A DNA stretch of 64,000 bases from Armigeres subalbatus (taxonomy: Eukaryota; Arthropoda; Insecta; Diptera; Culicidae), in the NCBI RefSeq assembly GCF_024139115.2, contig NW_026942533.1, positions 1-64,000 on the forward strand, read 5' to 3'. Shown one piece after another: positions 41,376 to 54,152 of the stretch. Numbering within the stretch: the first letter of the stretch is position 1; the number at the start of each line of letters is the position of its first letter. A model generated the notes under the pieces. It saw only the letters and a program-made list of their open reading frames with translations, searched no databases and had not been told where the DNA came from. Made by a program: the position numbers and the translations under genes.

Positions 41376-42991
41376 ATGGAAAACCAAGACAATTCAACTA
41401 GTGGTAGTAGTGTAGGCAACAACCCCTTCGCAAGAGGTGGGTTGTTCAGGTCTCCGCCTAGGAGGCCAGAGGCAATAGTCGGCAGCTCAGTGCGCAGCGC
41501 CAGCGTGGGTCACTTAACCTTCCTCTCGGCTAAAAAACGCCGGTAGAGGTTATTGACGGCCCATGGCTTGTGGAGGCGATGAACCGCAAACGCGATGGGC
41601 TCTCGGCCTTCGAGGTGGCGACGGAACAGCTGGACGCCATCATCGACTTTGCGTCATCGAAGCATAATATCAGTAAGGACCTCAAGAGGAGCTTGCAGAA
41701 ACTTCGAAAGTCGATGTTGGACGCCAAGCTTGAAACGGCGGTCGGGACGGCCAAGTTCGAACCCGTGAAATCCATGGAGTCGAGGTCTACCCAGACTGAG
41801 GCCCAAGAATTCGCGGATTTGGGCAAGGTCGAATCGACCGAGGGCGTGCCAGCGAAGACGGTGGTGCCAAAGTCTACCAAGACTGAGGCTCAAGTATTCG
41901 CAGGCACGTCGGGTAACTGCTCCAAAGGAGCAGACACAAAAACGGGAGACAGTCTCCAGGGGATGAGCTCCCTGGGGGCCGCCCCAAAACGCGGAGGGTT
42001 ACTACCCCGAACAAGGGTAGTGGGGCTGGGAAGCTGAACCCCGGCCAGGTACCTCCAAAACCGGGGGAGGAAGGACCTGGAAAGGTCCGTCCACCCAGGA
42101 AAGACGGTGGTAAGGGGTTACGGCAGGCTGAGAGCTCTCAGCCGCCCCAGACCAGGGAAATAGAGGGGGATGACGCCTCCTGGACCTTGGTCAAGAACAA
42201 GAGGAAACCGAAGACGTCAAGGGCCGAAAAGAAGGCCCAGGCGAATGAGGGTAGCAAGAAGTCTAGGGTAGGCGCCAATCGCTCCAGGGGCGATGCCCTA
42301 GTCATCAAAACGGACGAGGCTAAGTACTCGGACGTCTTGGAAGGCGATGAGGAGTGACGTCAAGCTCGGTGAACTCGGCGCCGACGTACGTCGAATAAGG
42401 CGTACTCGGAATGGCGAGATGATCCTCGAGCTAAAGCGGGGCGTCTCGCAAACGGGCGCCGCCTTCAAGAAGTTGGCGGAGGAAGTCCTAGGCGAGACGG
42501 TCAAGGTAAGGGCACTCACGACGGAGGTGAATCTAAGGGTTAAAGACCTGGACGAGATCACCGAATTCGAAGAGCTCGTCACGGCACTGCGGCGACAGTG
42601 CGAAGTGGAGGCGTCCACCGCAGCCATTCGGCTACGGAAAGGTCCGGCAGGGGCACAGGTAGCATTGGTTCGGCTACCTGCAGCGGACGCCTCCAAGGTA
42701 GTCAAGTTAGGGAGCGTCAAGGTTGGGTGGTCGGTATGCCCTGTGGGCATATATGAGCAACCAGAAGTTTGCTTCAAGTGCCTGGAACCGGGGCACAAGC
42801 AATGGGACTGCAAAGGCCCTGACAGAAGCAAGCTCTGTCGACGCTGCGGATTGGAGGGACATAAGGCACAATGTTGCACGAACCCTCCCAACTGTTTGAT
42901 CTGTTCCAGCAAAGCTGCGAACAGCAAGCACCCCATGGGGGGTTCGAAGTGCCCGGCGTTTAAGCGTGCTGCAAAATCACAGTGCAGGTAA
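41376..42991 (+). pseudogene. LINE ORF1 (gag-like, CCHC zinc knuckles), frameshifted
   Basis: The start MENQDNSTSGSSVGNNPFAR (ATG 41376) stops at 41546. The frame continues elsewhere as NRKRDGLSAFEVATEQLDAI and LKRSLQKLRKSMLDAKLE, then a charged linker. 42347-42991 gives ADVRRIRRTRNGEMILELKR and LRVKDLDEITEFEELV, then CFKCLEPGHKQWDC, CRRCGLEGHKAQCC and CLICSSKA..SKHPMGGSKC. The motif order is the R1/LOA/Jockey ORF1 type: an RNA-binding chaperone that forms the RNP. At least three frame changes are present. Confidence 0.78.
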
Positions 42992-45903
42992 CGCAGCTAA
43001 ACCTGAACCACTGTGATGCAGCCCAGCAACTTCTGAATGGGGGACGGATATCGTCATCATAGCAGATCCTTACCGGGTACCCGCCAGGAACGGTAATTGG
43101 GTCACCGATGGGTCTAAAATGGCGGCGATATGGACAACGGGGAAATACCCAGTCCAAGAGTTGGTGTCTTCGACACACGAGGGCTTCGTCATTGCCAAAA
43201 TCAACGGGGTCTTCTTCTGCAGCTGCTATGCGCCTCCTCGATGGTCGATCGAGCAGTTCGGTCGATTGTTTGACGGCTAACTTGATGGGGCGTAGGCCGG
43301 TGGTGATAGCGGGGGACTTCAACGCTTGGGCCGTGGAATGGGGAAGCCGATCCACGAATCAACTGGGGCAGATCCTGCTGGAATCACTGGCCATGTTGGA
43401 TGTGAACTTGGCTAATGTCGGTACCAAAAGTACCTACAGCTGGAACTGTGCCGAGTCGATTATCGACGTTACGTTCTGGAGCCCTGGCCAAACGAGTAGT
43501 TCGAACTGGAGGGTAGATGATGGCTACACTCACAGCGACCACCTGGCGGTTCACTACAGTATCGACTATACGAACAATATTCAGCGGGCGGAAGAAGGGG
43601 CGAGGCCTAGCCCTCGTATGTTGAAGACATCGTACTTCGACGACGAGGTGTTTAAGGAAGCGCTCCGCCGCGAGCACAATACTCTCGGTCTGAGCGGTGA
43701 GTAGCTGGCAACAGTACTCTCGCGTGCATGCGATGCCACCATGCCCAGGAAAGTCCACCCTAGGAATGGGATGCCACCGGCTTACTGGTGGACTCCAGCA
43801 ATTGCGAACCTTCGCCGCGCCTGCCTTAAAGCACGGAGACGAATGCAGCTAGCACGAACAGAAGAGGAGCGTGTTGGACGACGGGTGGCGTTCGTGGCTG
43901 CTAGAGCCGCTCTTAAGACTGAGATTAGATCAAGAAAAAAGCCTGCTTCGAGGGCCTGTGTCAAAGTGCCAACGCGAATCCATGGGGTGACGCCTACAGG
44001 GTCGTAATGGTCAAGACACGTGGGGCGATGACACCTACAGAGCGGTCTGCAGATGCTGGAGAGGATCATCGCGGAGCTCTTCCCACGTCATGACCCAAGT
44101 CCCTGGCCTCACTTTGTGGAGCTGCCACGGGCCAGGGTGGCCGACGAGGGAAGAGTAACGGTGGCGGAACTTGCGGGGATTGCACAGTCCCTTAGTGTAG
44201 GTAAGGCGCCAGGACCGGATGGTATTCCGAACTCTGGCCATCAAAGCGGCCATTGCCGAGGCTCCCGAGATGTTCAGATCTGTTATGCAGAGATGCCTGG
44301 ACGAGGGAGTCTTCCTGAAGCATGGAAAAGGCAGAGCTTGGTCCTATTGCCAAAAGCGGAAAACCACCGGGGATCCGTCGGCATATAGACCAATATGCCT
44401 GCTTGACACGGCGGGAAAGGTGCTCGAGAAGATCATCCTCAATAGGTTGTTGATACGCACGGAGGGTGCGGATGGTCTATCGAGTAACCGAGTTTGGCTT
44501 CCGAAAGGGTAAGTCGACCGTAGAAGCTATCTTGTCGGTTACCAAATCCGCGGAGAGGAGGGGAGTTCGCTTTTGTGCAGTAGTGACTCTCGACGTGAGG
44601 AATGCTTTCAATAGTGCCAGTTGGGCAGCTATTAAAGATGCGCTCCTGCGTCTTGGAATTCCTGAGTACCTGTACAAGATTCTCGGAAGCTACTTCCAGA
44701 ATCGAGTACTGGTATACGACACGGAGGCGGGTCGGAAGTGCGTTGACATAACCTCAGGGGTTCCGCAAGGTTCCATACTGGGTCCGGTGTTATGGAACGT
44801 CATGTACGACGGTGTCTTGAGGTTGAAGTTCCCGGTGGGCGTGGCAATCGACGGCTTTGCTGACGATATTACGCTGGAGGTCTACGGCGAATCGATCGAA
44901 GAGGTGGAATTGACTGCAGCCCACTCGATCGCAATTGTGGAGGAGTGGATGAGTTCCAGGAAGTTAGAACTGGCTCACCACAAGACTGAGGTGGTTGTTG
45001 TTAACAGCCGAAAGTCGGAGCAACAAGCGGTGATAAGGGCGAGCAACTGCACGGTCACCTCTGAACGCTCCATCAAACTCTTGGGGTAATGATCGACAAT
45101 AAGCTCACCTTTGGTAGCCACGTCAATTACGCCTGCAAGCGTGCCTCCACAGCTATAGCGGCATTGTCCCGGATGATGTCCAATAGCTCTGCGGTTTATG
45201 CCAGCAAGCGCAAGCTTCTGGCTAGCGTTGCTCTGTCCATACTGGAGGTATGGGGGCCAGCTTGGGGCACGGCCCTGCGTATTAACTGCTACAGAACGAA
45301 GTTAGAAAGTACGTATAGGCTCATGTGCCTAAGAGTTGCGAGCGCGTACCGTACCGTGTCGCACGATGCACTTTGCGTCATCACCGGTATGATGCCTATC
45401 GACATAGTTATCGGTGAAAACATAGAGTGCTTCGAAATGCGCGACACGAGAGGCATCCGTAGGACTGTCAGGTTGGCCTCAATGGTCAAATGGCAGCGTG
45501 CGTGGGACAGTTCCACTAAGGGTAGATGGACACATAGGTTGATACCGGAGATAGGTACGTGGGTCAAGAGACGCCATGGGAAATCACTTTCCACCTGACC
45601 CAGGTCCTTACAGGCCATGGTTGCTTCAGACAGTACCTACACCGGTTCGGACACTCGGCCTCGCCCGAGTGTCCGGTGTGCGTAGGTTTAGAGGAAACGG
45701 CGGAACACGTGTTGTTCGTGTGCCCGCGTTTTCGCACAATGCGTGACCACATGCTTGCCACATGTGGTCTGGACACCACCCCGGACAACCTAGTCCGGAG
45801 GATGTGTAAAGATGAAGTTGGCTGGAACGCCGTTTTATCGGCTATCGTCCAAATCGTCTCGGAGCTACACAGAAGGTGGCGCGTGGACTCGAGGAATGGC
45901 TAG
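42992..45903 (+). pseudogene. LINE ORF2 (endonuclease, RT, zinc motif), frameshifted
   Basis: The endonuclease (about 42993-43704) has VTQLNLNHCDAAQQLL, DIVIIADPYR, FFCSCYAPPRWS, VVIAGDFNAWAVEWGS and THSDHLAV, the R1-type wording. RT blocks: LSVGKAPGPDGIPN (44190-44230), LDTAGKVLEKIILNRLL, FGFRKGKSTVEAI, AVVTLDVRNAFNSASW, TSGVPQGSILGPVLWNVMYD and GFADDITLEVY (catalytic, about 44858). The C-terminal part 45089-45903 includes CPVCVGLEETAEHVLFVCPR, the usual zinc motif. Frame changes occur at least near 43050, 44240, 44500, 45088 and 45590. Confidence 0.85.
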
Positions 45904-46532
45904 TTCAGGCGCAAATAAGAGGTGGTCCAAGGGTTCGGAGTCGGCTTCATGGGTCATACCGGTGCCCTGTGGTCGAACTCGATCCTTTTATCGAACAAGT
46001 GGCCGCGTGAAGAACAACATGGTATCGTCGCTTTCGCGGTGTCGGTCAACCAGGCGGGTTCCGAGCCCGAGGACGGACAGGGGTCCTAGTCAAGGCTGGG
46101 GCAGGCGTAGGCACCGCGTCGGCAGTCCCTCTGTGTGTGCTGGCGAATAGGCCCTATCGCAGAAAGGTCAATTTGGGGTGCACGCGGCATCATCATTCTT
46201 GATACCAGTCGTGCAGAGGGAAGCAGGCGCGAAGTCGACCCTGCCCACCTTCCGAGGACATAGGGAGTGGTAAGGCCACCTGGAAAGCCGGCAAAGCGCT
46301 GGCACGATACCATGGTGTTCTTCTAAAAAAGCGAGTCACGATGTTCGGTGCTGCAAGGACACGCAGCTAACTTCGAGGGTGCGTTATGCACTGGCCCCCC
46401 TTTGAAGCATTACTTTCTGGTTGTACCGAAGGGACGATGGGCTTAAGGACAATGGAAACGGTTTAGCTGGTCGGGGATGCAGTCCTGCCTCCCTCATTGA
46501 GGTGGCCCCTAACCCAGCACTTCCTGGTCAAC
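45904..46532 (+). other. 3' UTR of the R1-clade LINE
   Basis: GC-richer non-coding sequence continuous with ORF2, ending CCTGGTCAACCCAGGATG just before ACACGGACAGACAGAC of the flanking repeat. No poly(A) tail is visible. Confidence 0.55.
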
Positions 46533-46534
46533 CC

Positions 46535-46690
46535 AGGATGTCACACGGACAGACAGACATTTGCCCAGCTCGTCGAGCTGAGTCGATTGGTATATAACAC
46601 TATGGGTTTCCGAGGCTACTATAAAAAGTTCGTTTTCGTAGTGAAATGATAGCCTTTCGGTACAACTTGGTTGTACGAGAAAGGCAATAA
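46535..46690. mobile_element. CCTTTCTCG repeat family (copy B, right part)
   Basis: CAGACATTTGCCCAGCTCGT, CGAGCTGAGTCGATTGGTAT, TATAACACTATGGG, AAGTTCGTTTTCG and GGTTGTACGAGAAAGGCAAT match copy A at 11060-11195 in order. Confidence 0.7.
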
Positions 46691-46954
46691 CAGTCAAAAC
46701 ATTAACACTAACCTAAGCTGTACCATGTGACTCCACACGTCTTGACGCATTGTTCATACGAAGAATTGAAAATGGGAATGCGATCCCATTGTTTACCATT
46801 GGAAATTGGCCTGATCGAACATTGAGTTCTGGAATTATTTAAACAATTTTTTTTTCAAAAATGGTGTCAATGCGTAGTAATTAATGCAAAAACATGCAAA
46901 ATGATAGAAAAAATGTGATCTGCTTTTTTGACCTTGTGTGATTTTTTTCAATAC

Positions 46955-47012
46955 ATTTTACTATGCATGAGAAAGGCATCATCACCGCTTGGTGGATTAA
47001 TCTGTTTTTTTT
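46955..47012. repeat. Isolated end of the CCTTTCTCG family, inverted
   Basis: CATGAGAAAGGCATCATCAC and CGCTTGGTGGATTAATCTG are the reverse complement of the left end of copy A (CAGATTAATCCACCTAGCG, GCCTTTCTCG). Confidence 0.5.
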
Positions 47013-49537
47013 AATACGAATGGTATAATTAATATCAGATTTTCAGTATTTTTTGTATATATCTAGTATCATTTTTGTTTCTTTTACTCATAGAAGTCAG
47101 CACCATGGTTTCAGCAGAGAGTAAAACACCAGCCACTGTTTTCGATTTATTGATTGCAAAATGGAAGTACTATATGTACTGCATCATACTAGCACCTGTC
47201 ATCTTTGATTTGTCACAACTTTCGTTACACGACTGCCGTTGAGTGATTACATGGTAAAAGAAAAGGATCACGAACATAAACCGTTTTTGATTTAGATTGC
47301 GATTTTATGATGTTTTCTGGTGTATTACATTAACACAAAGTGTATACACAAACTCCAAGACCAAAGCGAAGGCATTTCTCTTTAGCTTTTGCTTTATTGC
47401 GCTGGGGGAAGCTGTTTCCTTAGAAGCTTCAGTGTGAGTGAACCGTATAATCAATTTTCATGTTTCTGAATCCATCCTGCCGTTATCAGGATAAACTTTT
47501 ATGAGGTTCTGGAACGTTGCAACAGGGTTAGCTATATAGCTGGAATGAAAATATAGGAAACTTGAGCAAAATGCTTTGCAGTGAGAAATTGTGTTTATTT
47601 TCAGGTCATATTATTGAAACGCATTCGTATAGCGCTATATAACAAAAGTTAGCAACAAGCAAACTGCATTAATCTTATCAATATTCCTTTATAAAATCAA
47701 GCGGTTCAGAAAACTAAATGAAAATCATGATTATTTGTGCCGATCTTATGTGAAAATTCTGACTAAACTAAAATCTAACTAAAGAAACAATAACCCTATT
47801 CATAAAATTCTAATCCATAACCGGATCATATTTCTTGAACCTGTGTTTCAATTTTGAACGAATAAGCTTTCATAATCTCTGTAACGGATTTTATGATAAT
47901 GGGTGCTTGAGCGACAATAATGAGGCTTCTCGAGATTATTCGTTGGCACAATGCTATTCAACTTCAACACGCTTGATGAGTAATTAATACAAATAGGCTG
48001 AAATTATGTCGCGTGATTGAGCGATGGTATTCTTTAATATTCATTATATTCGGATACGTTTTGTCCAAGAGAACAATGGAGAGATCCGGAAGGAAAATAA
48101 AGATCATTTTGCCCATTCACGGGTGTGATGAGCTCGACATGGCCAATTCATTATGATTAAATTGTGCTATTATCCATCAAAGGCTCGTATGAAAGCGACA
48201 TCGAAAATTAATGGCACAGGCATTAATGTCATCGCCGTCGGCACTCTAAATCGCGATGAGACATTCATGGCAGAGCTCGAAATTTTTGCACGCATGACGT
48301 TTACGGTAATGAATTGTAAATATTTAATTTTTGTTTCCATTATTTCACTGCGATTGTTTTGGCACACTGACAGGACATGTTAATATGTCTTGCATATGTC
48401 ATGGAAACAATTGATCCCAAACCTATGAATTTGATTATGGTTTATGTTCAACTACAAACATACGCGTTATTTCAGTTTGTTTGACATCTATTCATCTGCA
48501 GGTTTCAATTATGTAACAAAGGGTTAAATATACACTGGAGTCGGTTTTTATGCACAGCATACGTTCAGCGTTGATTAAAACCGTATAAAAAACACGTAAA
48601 TTCCAAAAACCGCGTAAAAACGACTTCATTGAAAATGGATTTTTTTCGCGGTTTTTACGTGTTTCTCGACCATTAAAAAACAACGTAAAAAAGTTTTGAA
48701 AAAATCCGCGATTTTTAAACGTAATTCAGCTTGGTTTTAATATGGTGCATGCTCCTTGTGGTACATATAATAGAATGTGCATAACAGCATAACTCCTTGG
48801 ATCTACACGTATAACCAAAGATTTCTGATGACTGTCGACCTGTTTCAAATATGGTGCATGTTCCTTATGGTACATAACTTCTTGGCCATGCAAAAAATCC
48901 TAGAATTAAAAATAAAAACACTTTAATAAAGTAAGAAAAAAAATCTATGGATTTGTTTTAAATGTGGTAAGAACTCTATATGTCAGGAATATAGAATTGA
49001 CATTAATTCGATACGTTATAGGTAGTTTGAATCAATCGTGAATATTATATTGCCAAGCATATTATACTTACAGATTATCATTTGATCATTTAATCAATTT
49101 AAAGCTTGAAGCACTTTCTGGTAAAAGAATGTAAGGACGTAAAGAACGGACTATTGGGTCAGTGGATTACTGGATTGTCGAACAAACTGGATAATATGGG
49201 GTTCTGGGTTGTATAATGGTCGGAAAAAGACGAAATTTAGACAAAGTTAATTTCAACACCTTTTCTACTAGATTATCTCCATATAGAAAATAAAATGTTT
49301 TAAAGTAACATTTAGCCTATTTTAGGAGATGTTGGGGCTCTGCCTACCAAACAAATTAAATTGAAGGAAATTATTTTTTTGTTCTTTCTAATTTATGAAA
49401 TTTTTGGACATTAGAAGAAAATGATTCTTAGATATTAAAAAGTATGCAAAACTGTGATTGAATTACTTTGGGATATTTAGAAGAAAAAAAACAGCAGAAT
49501 TGCCAAAACTGAAGATTTTAACGGTTATTGCCAGGTC
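47013..49537. other. Intergenic or intronic DNA with few features
   Basis: AT-rich, mostly unique-looking. A hairpin lies at 48593-48661 (CACGTAAA..AAAAACCGCG mirrored by CGCGGTTTTTACGTG). The word ATGGTGCATG(C/T)TCCTT(G/A)TGGTACATA occurs near 48741 and 48848. 48000-48400 is less repetitive and rich in ATTA and TAAT words; its small ORF is unconvincing, and regulatory DNA is possible but unsupported. Confidence 0.35.
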
Positions 49538-49552
49538 AGCTGTAAGTACACA

Positions 49553-51581
49553 ATCTGGGCGAACTACGCACCCAGAGAAAACAATGGATCACCGATGAGA
49601 CCTGGAGGAAGATAGAGGAGCGAAGAGAAGCCAAAGCCGCGATAGAGCGATCGAAAACCAGAGGAGCCAAAGTCTTAGCCCGTCAACGATACACGGCTCT
49701 TGAGAAGGAAGTAAACGCTCATGTCGACGGGACAAGCGAGCGTGGGCAGACTCTCTGGCCGACGAAGGAGAGAGAGCCGCCGCAACCGGGGACATTCGCC
49801 TCCTCTACGATATCTCACGACGCTTAAGCGGGGCGAAGATGAATGCAACGATGCCTGTGAAAGACGCGAATGATCAGTTATTGACCGACCCAACTGACCA
49901 GCTGAAACGCTGGTTCGAGCTCTTCGAACAACTTTTTCAGTGCCAACCAGGCCATCACCACCTCGGCATGCAGTCTGCCTAGGATCCGACGTATAACAGG
50001 TGTCGATATCGAAGTGTCATCATTGCGAGGGATTCAAACAGCCATCCAAAGCATGAAATCGAATGAAGCCCCAGGGGTCGACCGCATGTCAGCCGAGATC
50101 CTCAAAGCTGACCCCATGACATCCGCTCAACTACTGCATCGTTTATTTCTGTAATATCTGGGACACCGCAACTTTCCCGGTCGACTGGATGCAAGGTATC
50201 TTAGTGAAGGTGCCCAAAAAGGGTGACCTGACTGTATGCGATAACTGGCGAGGCATTATGTTGCTGTGTACCGTTCTCAAAGTCCTGTGCAAAATTATCC
50301 TAGCCCGGATCCAGGAGAAGATCGATGCGACTCTCCGGCGGCAGCAAGCCGGATTCCGTGCCGGAAGATCCTGTGTGGACCATATTGTCACGCTCCGCAT
50401 CATTTTGGAGCAGGTCAACGAATTCCAAGAGTCCCTTTACTTGGTATTCATTGACTACGAAAAAGCTTTCGACCGTCTCAATCACGAGAATATGTGGGGC
50501 GACCTGAGACGCAAGGGGGTTCCTGGGAAAATCATCGGCCTCATCGAAGCACACAGTACGAGGCTTTTTCGTGTAGAGTGCTGCACAATGGGGTCCTGTC
50601 CGACCTTATCCGGGTCGTAGCTGGTGTGAGGCAAGGATGTATTCTATCACCGTTACTGTTCCTCATCGTAATCGATGAGATTCTGGTAGATGCGATTGAC
50701 CGTGAACCAAACCGCGGGCTGTTATGGCAGCCTATAACAATGCTATAACCATGGAGCACCTAAACGACTTCGAATTGGCGGATGACGTTGCACTACTCGC
50801 GCAACGGCGCTCTGATATGCAGAGTAAGCTCAACGACCTTGCCGATCGCTCCTCCTCGGCAGGTTTAGTCATCAACGTCAACAAAACCAAATCGTTGGAT
50901 GTAAACACGGTGACTCCTTCCAGTTTCACAGTAGCCGGGCAACCAGTGGAGAATGTTGAAAGCTTCCAATATCTTGGTAGCCAAATGGCGTCAGACGGCG
51001 GTACCAAGATCGACATAGGCGCACGGATCAAGAAAGCAAGGGCTGCCTTTGCGAGTTTAAGAAATATCTGGAAAAACAGGCAGATAAGTGAACGCACCAA
51101 AATACAAATTTTCAACTCTAACGTGAAATCTGTGCTGTTATACGCTAGCGAAACATGGTGTGTATCAGTGGAGAACACTCAACGGCTGCAGGTGTTCATT
51201 AACAGATGCCTGCGGTATATAATTCAGGCCTGGTGGCCTCACAACTGGATCTCAAACAACGAGCTCCATCGTCGTAGTCACCAGAGGCCGATAACAACAG
51301 AAATTCGGGATCGGAAGTGGGGCTGGGTCGGCCACACTCTACGTAGGGGCGGAAACGAAATCTGTAAGCAAGCATTAGACTGGAACCCAGCGGGACATCG
51401 CAGCAGAGGCAGACCCAGAGGCTCATGGCGGAGAAGCCTCAATAAAGAAATAAAAGAAGTCGACCGAAATCTAACCTGGCAACAGGTTAAAGCGATAGCC
51501 GGGCATCGCTCAGGATGGAGATCTTTCAAGTCGGCCCTTTGCACCACCGGAGGTGTACAGGATCCATAAGTAAGTAAGTAA
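49553..51581 (+). mobile_element. 5'-truncated RTE LINE with 15-bp target duplication
   Basis: AGCTGTAAGTACACA stands at 49538-49552 and 51582-51596. The element starts inside the endonuclease-RT linker and ends in a (TAAG)n tail, as expected for RTE-type LINEs. The coding part is on the plus strand. A second, older copy lies at 31668-32667 (minus). Confidence 0.88.
49560..51569 (+). pseudogene. RTE reverse transcriptase and C-terminal region
   Basis: The linker (QRKQWITDETWRKIEERREA, LYDISRRLSG) is followed by RT blocks: VPKKGDLTVCDNWRGIMLL, RQQAGFRAGRSCVDHI, LYLVFIDYEKAFDRLN (50435-50475), a frame change around 50620, GVRQGCILSPLLF, ELADDVALLAQRRSDM (catalytic, 50774), LVINVNKTKSLDVNT, ESFQYLGSQMASDGG and the C-terminal RDRKWGWVGHTLRRGGNEIC. 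The last ORF (50724-51569, 281 residues) is intact to its natural stop. At least two frameshifts lie upstream of it. Confidence 0.85.
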
Positions 51582-51596
51582 AGCTGTAAGTACACA

Positions 51597-51930
51597 GAGA
51601 ACCAACAGATGAAGTTTGGGACGAACATCATCTTCAATGTGTAAGAACTGACGACCCAAAAAAGCAATACAAGTGCCGGCCGTGTCCGAAAGCAGGTCAA
51701 TAAAGGAATAGGTAGAAAAATGTTGATATGATACTTGCTTTGATAGAAGCCGACGGGTAATCTGCACTCCCACGAGAAATCACTGGGTTGTTGGATGTTT
51801 GGGGTAGGAAGTGTGACAGGGTTCGTTTTGGTAAACAGTATGCCGTGTATAGCGCGTGTTTGATTGATTTTAAACAAACACATTCGAACGAACACTAATA
51901 ATTTTAATTATCGACCGCTTTAAGCAAAAC
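51597..51930. other. Interval without recognised features
   Basis: No gene, repeat or RNA structure seen. Confidence 0.4.
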
Positions 51931-52170
51931 GAAATTTCGATGACCGGCCGATCGTTCTGCTTACTAAAGAAAACACGACCGGACTCGATGCATATTTTCA
52001 CTTTCTGGTCAATTTACTCATCCGCACAAATCAGAACAAAATTTCGATGACCGGCCGATCGTTCTGCTTACTATAAAAAACACGACCGGACGCGATACAG
52101 AAAAAAATTTCGATCACTGGTCGATCGTTCTGCTTACTGAAGAAAACACGACCGGGCTCGATATAAATTT
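51931..52170. repeat. Three units of a ~60-bp motif
   Basis: AAATTTCGATGACCGGCCGA followed by TCGTTCTGCTTACT, a short variable stretch, AAACACGACCGGAC and CGAT starts near 51932, 52039 and 52106. The third unit reads CGATCACTGGTCGATCG. Unit spacing is uneven (about 107 and 67 bp) because units 1 and 2 are separated by an extra ACTTTCTGGTCAATTTACTC piece, which also returns after unit 3. Confidence 0.75.
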
Positions 52171-53540
52171 TTACTTTCTGATAAATTTACTCACCCGCAT
52201 ACAGCTGTTTAATATTCTCGTACTAAATATTGTTGGACCAAGAACGAAAACGAACTTTTAATAGCGGGCCCGAAAACACAACACATACCAATCAACTGGG
52301 TTCGATGAACTGAAGCGATGTTAGCCTTGTTGGTTAGCCAGATCGGACTAAGGGCTCAGAAGTCTTGGCCAAAAACTCTCTCACGTGACTGCTCTAGTAG
52401 CACGATGCAGATCGATTTTGTTGCAGCAACTCCAATGCGACTGCATTTTGTTGCATATGAGTCACTTTGACTGTTCTATGACAAGTGTGTTACTCGGGTG
52501 AAGAAGCTGACCAAAGCAAAACTATAAGTTGAATAAAGATCTTTTCATTTAAGAAAGGTGTAATTTCTGGAATTTTTTATTGACTGTATTTAACTTCAGT
52601 TGCACATCTCCTCACATATTATTCTTCATTTTGATTCATTTTGTCTATAGAAATAATAATGGTAAATTTGAAATTTTGCTAATTCAACCTTCTGTTTTTT
52701 TTTCGATTTTTGTTATTTGATCTTTTTCTCACAGCACAGCCTTTCAATTTCCGAAAGATCACTTCATTTTGCAACATCGTTACAGGAAAATTGCCATGTC
52801 CGATGAGTCGTTCCAAAGAATGTTTTATAAGTACAATACTTTTTATAGGGGAACTGTTCCGTTTCCCATCTCACTGAACATATATTCATCTCATCGCGAA
52901 ACAGAGTAATTAAGCACTAATTATGTCGCTTCTTTTTGCGAACATGCGTGCTTACTACTGAAAAAAAATCACAAAAATAAGAAACAAATCAAATTCCTTT
53001 TTCTGGCTTTGTTTTTCATAGGATGAATATCGGAGGTATGAGATGAATTCCAGGAGCAGTAGCCCTACATCATGGTGAACTACCATGCGTCTTCATTGCT
53101 TCCGGTTTGCTCAAACAGCACTGGGAAATATCTCAGGTGGTGACAAAATCTCTTCATTTTGTCGAACGAAGTACGCCAGCCAAGATTTTCAACACAAAAA
53201 TACTATGGATAAAATATTATCTTTTAAATCAATATGCTCTTAAACCATCGATTTATAATTCATGTCACGTTTCAAGATTCCACGCTGCTTGCAGGGTGAC
53301 TAACTTCGTCATTTTACGCTCCTCTGGCTTGGAAAAGGATGACAGGTGTTCATCATCCTGTCTAGACGTGTTTATTGGAAATTAATTAATTATTGCATGT
53401 TAAAACGATGAGGGACGTGTGCTTCCCCATCATTTACAATTCTGTCTTGGACAGATTCATGGCACATGGCTCAAGGAAAGAACTGAGGAAGAACAAAACA
53501 TCTGCAGCTTATTGTTAAGTACGAAGTTGTGTGTTACATA
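52171..53540. other. Interval without recognised genes
   Basis: Mixed AT-rich DNA. The stretch 52320-52520 is somewhat GC-richer. No coding, RNA or repeat call is supported. Confidence 0.35.
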
Positions 53541-53912
53541 AGTTACCAACCAACCCACCACGTCACATCAAGTTGGCAACGATAAAACACCAAACATCCT
53601 ACAAACACTATTTGGCCCGAATCATCAAAAAGCATCAACCCCAACAACCACGTGAGCGACCGGCAAACGCATAACAGCCTACAGCACATTTACCTTTTGA
53701 CGATAAACTGCGGCATCAACAAAATAACATCCGGACAACGACGACAACAGTGATCGACCCTTGGACAGGCTTCGGAAAGTGTAGGTCAGCTAGTTTCAGT
53801 TGCATAGGTTAGCTCTAAGTAGAATTGAATATAATTATCATTCTTGTTTTAACAGTGATTTAGAGTAGACGTTCTTTTTTAAAAACTCATGTTCGAATCC
53901 CGTGATTTAACT
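53541..53912 (+). repeat. 5' LTR of the errantivirus-like element
   Basis: AGTTACCAACCAACCCACC start, TTTAACT end, nearly identical to 60649-61022. The last base overlaps the primer binding site. Confidence 0.9.
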
Positions 53913-53928
53913 GGCGCAGTCGGTAGGA
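53912..53928 (+). other. Primer binding site (tRNA-Ser type)
   Basis: TGGCGCAGTCGGTAGG directly at the LTR end. This sequence is the serine-tRNA-type site known from insect gypsy-group elements. Confidence 0.75.
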
Positions 53929-54152
53929 TCCGCGTCCGAGTTCTTAGTTCGCGGTGAGTGTGTTCGTCGAAAAGACATCTTCGAGGAATATCGAAGACTT
54001 GCAGCACATCCCAGAGAAGAAAAGGCCAACGCGGATAATCATAAAGAACCAGAATCTGTCGAAGGAATATCGACATCCCGAGAGAGACCAGCATCGACGG
54101 ATAATCGGACACGTCCTCTCTACTATCGAAGGAACATCGATAAAAAACTTAG

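Larger units (their letters stand above)
41100..46532 (+). mobile_element. R1-clade LINE in an AC-repeat target (Waldo/Mino-like)
   Basis: The order is leader (41100-41375), ORF1 with three zinc knuckles, ORF2 with endonuclease, RT and a C-terminal zinc motif, then a 3' UTR of about 620 bp. The 5' flank is an (AC)n tract and the 3' flank resumes with TCACACGGACAGACAGAC, both belonging to copy B of the CCTTTCTCG repeat. R1-clade families of the Waldo and Mino type are known to target AC or ACAY repeats. The copy looks full-length, but both ORFs are frameshifted. Confidence 0.82.

Noticed and set aside
48153..48383. Small gene in the otherwise quiet 47-49.5 kb interval
   Set aside because: Only 76 codons, no recognised motif, and a similar ORF exists on the opposite strand.
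51931..52170. CRISPR-like array
   Set aside because: Units are three, unevenly spaced and in a eukaryotic genome; no repeat-spacer pattern.
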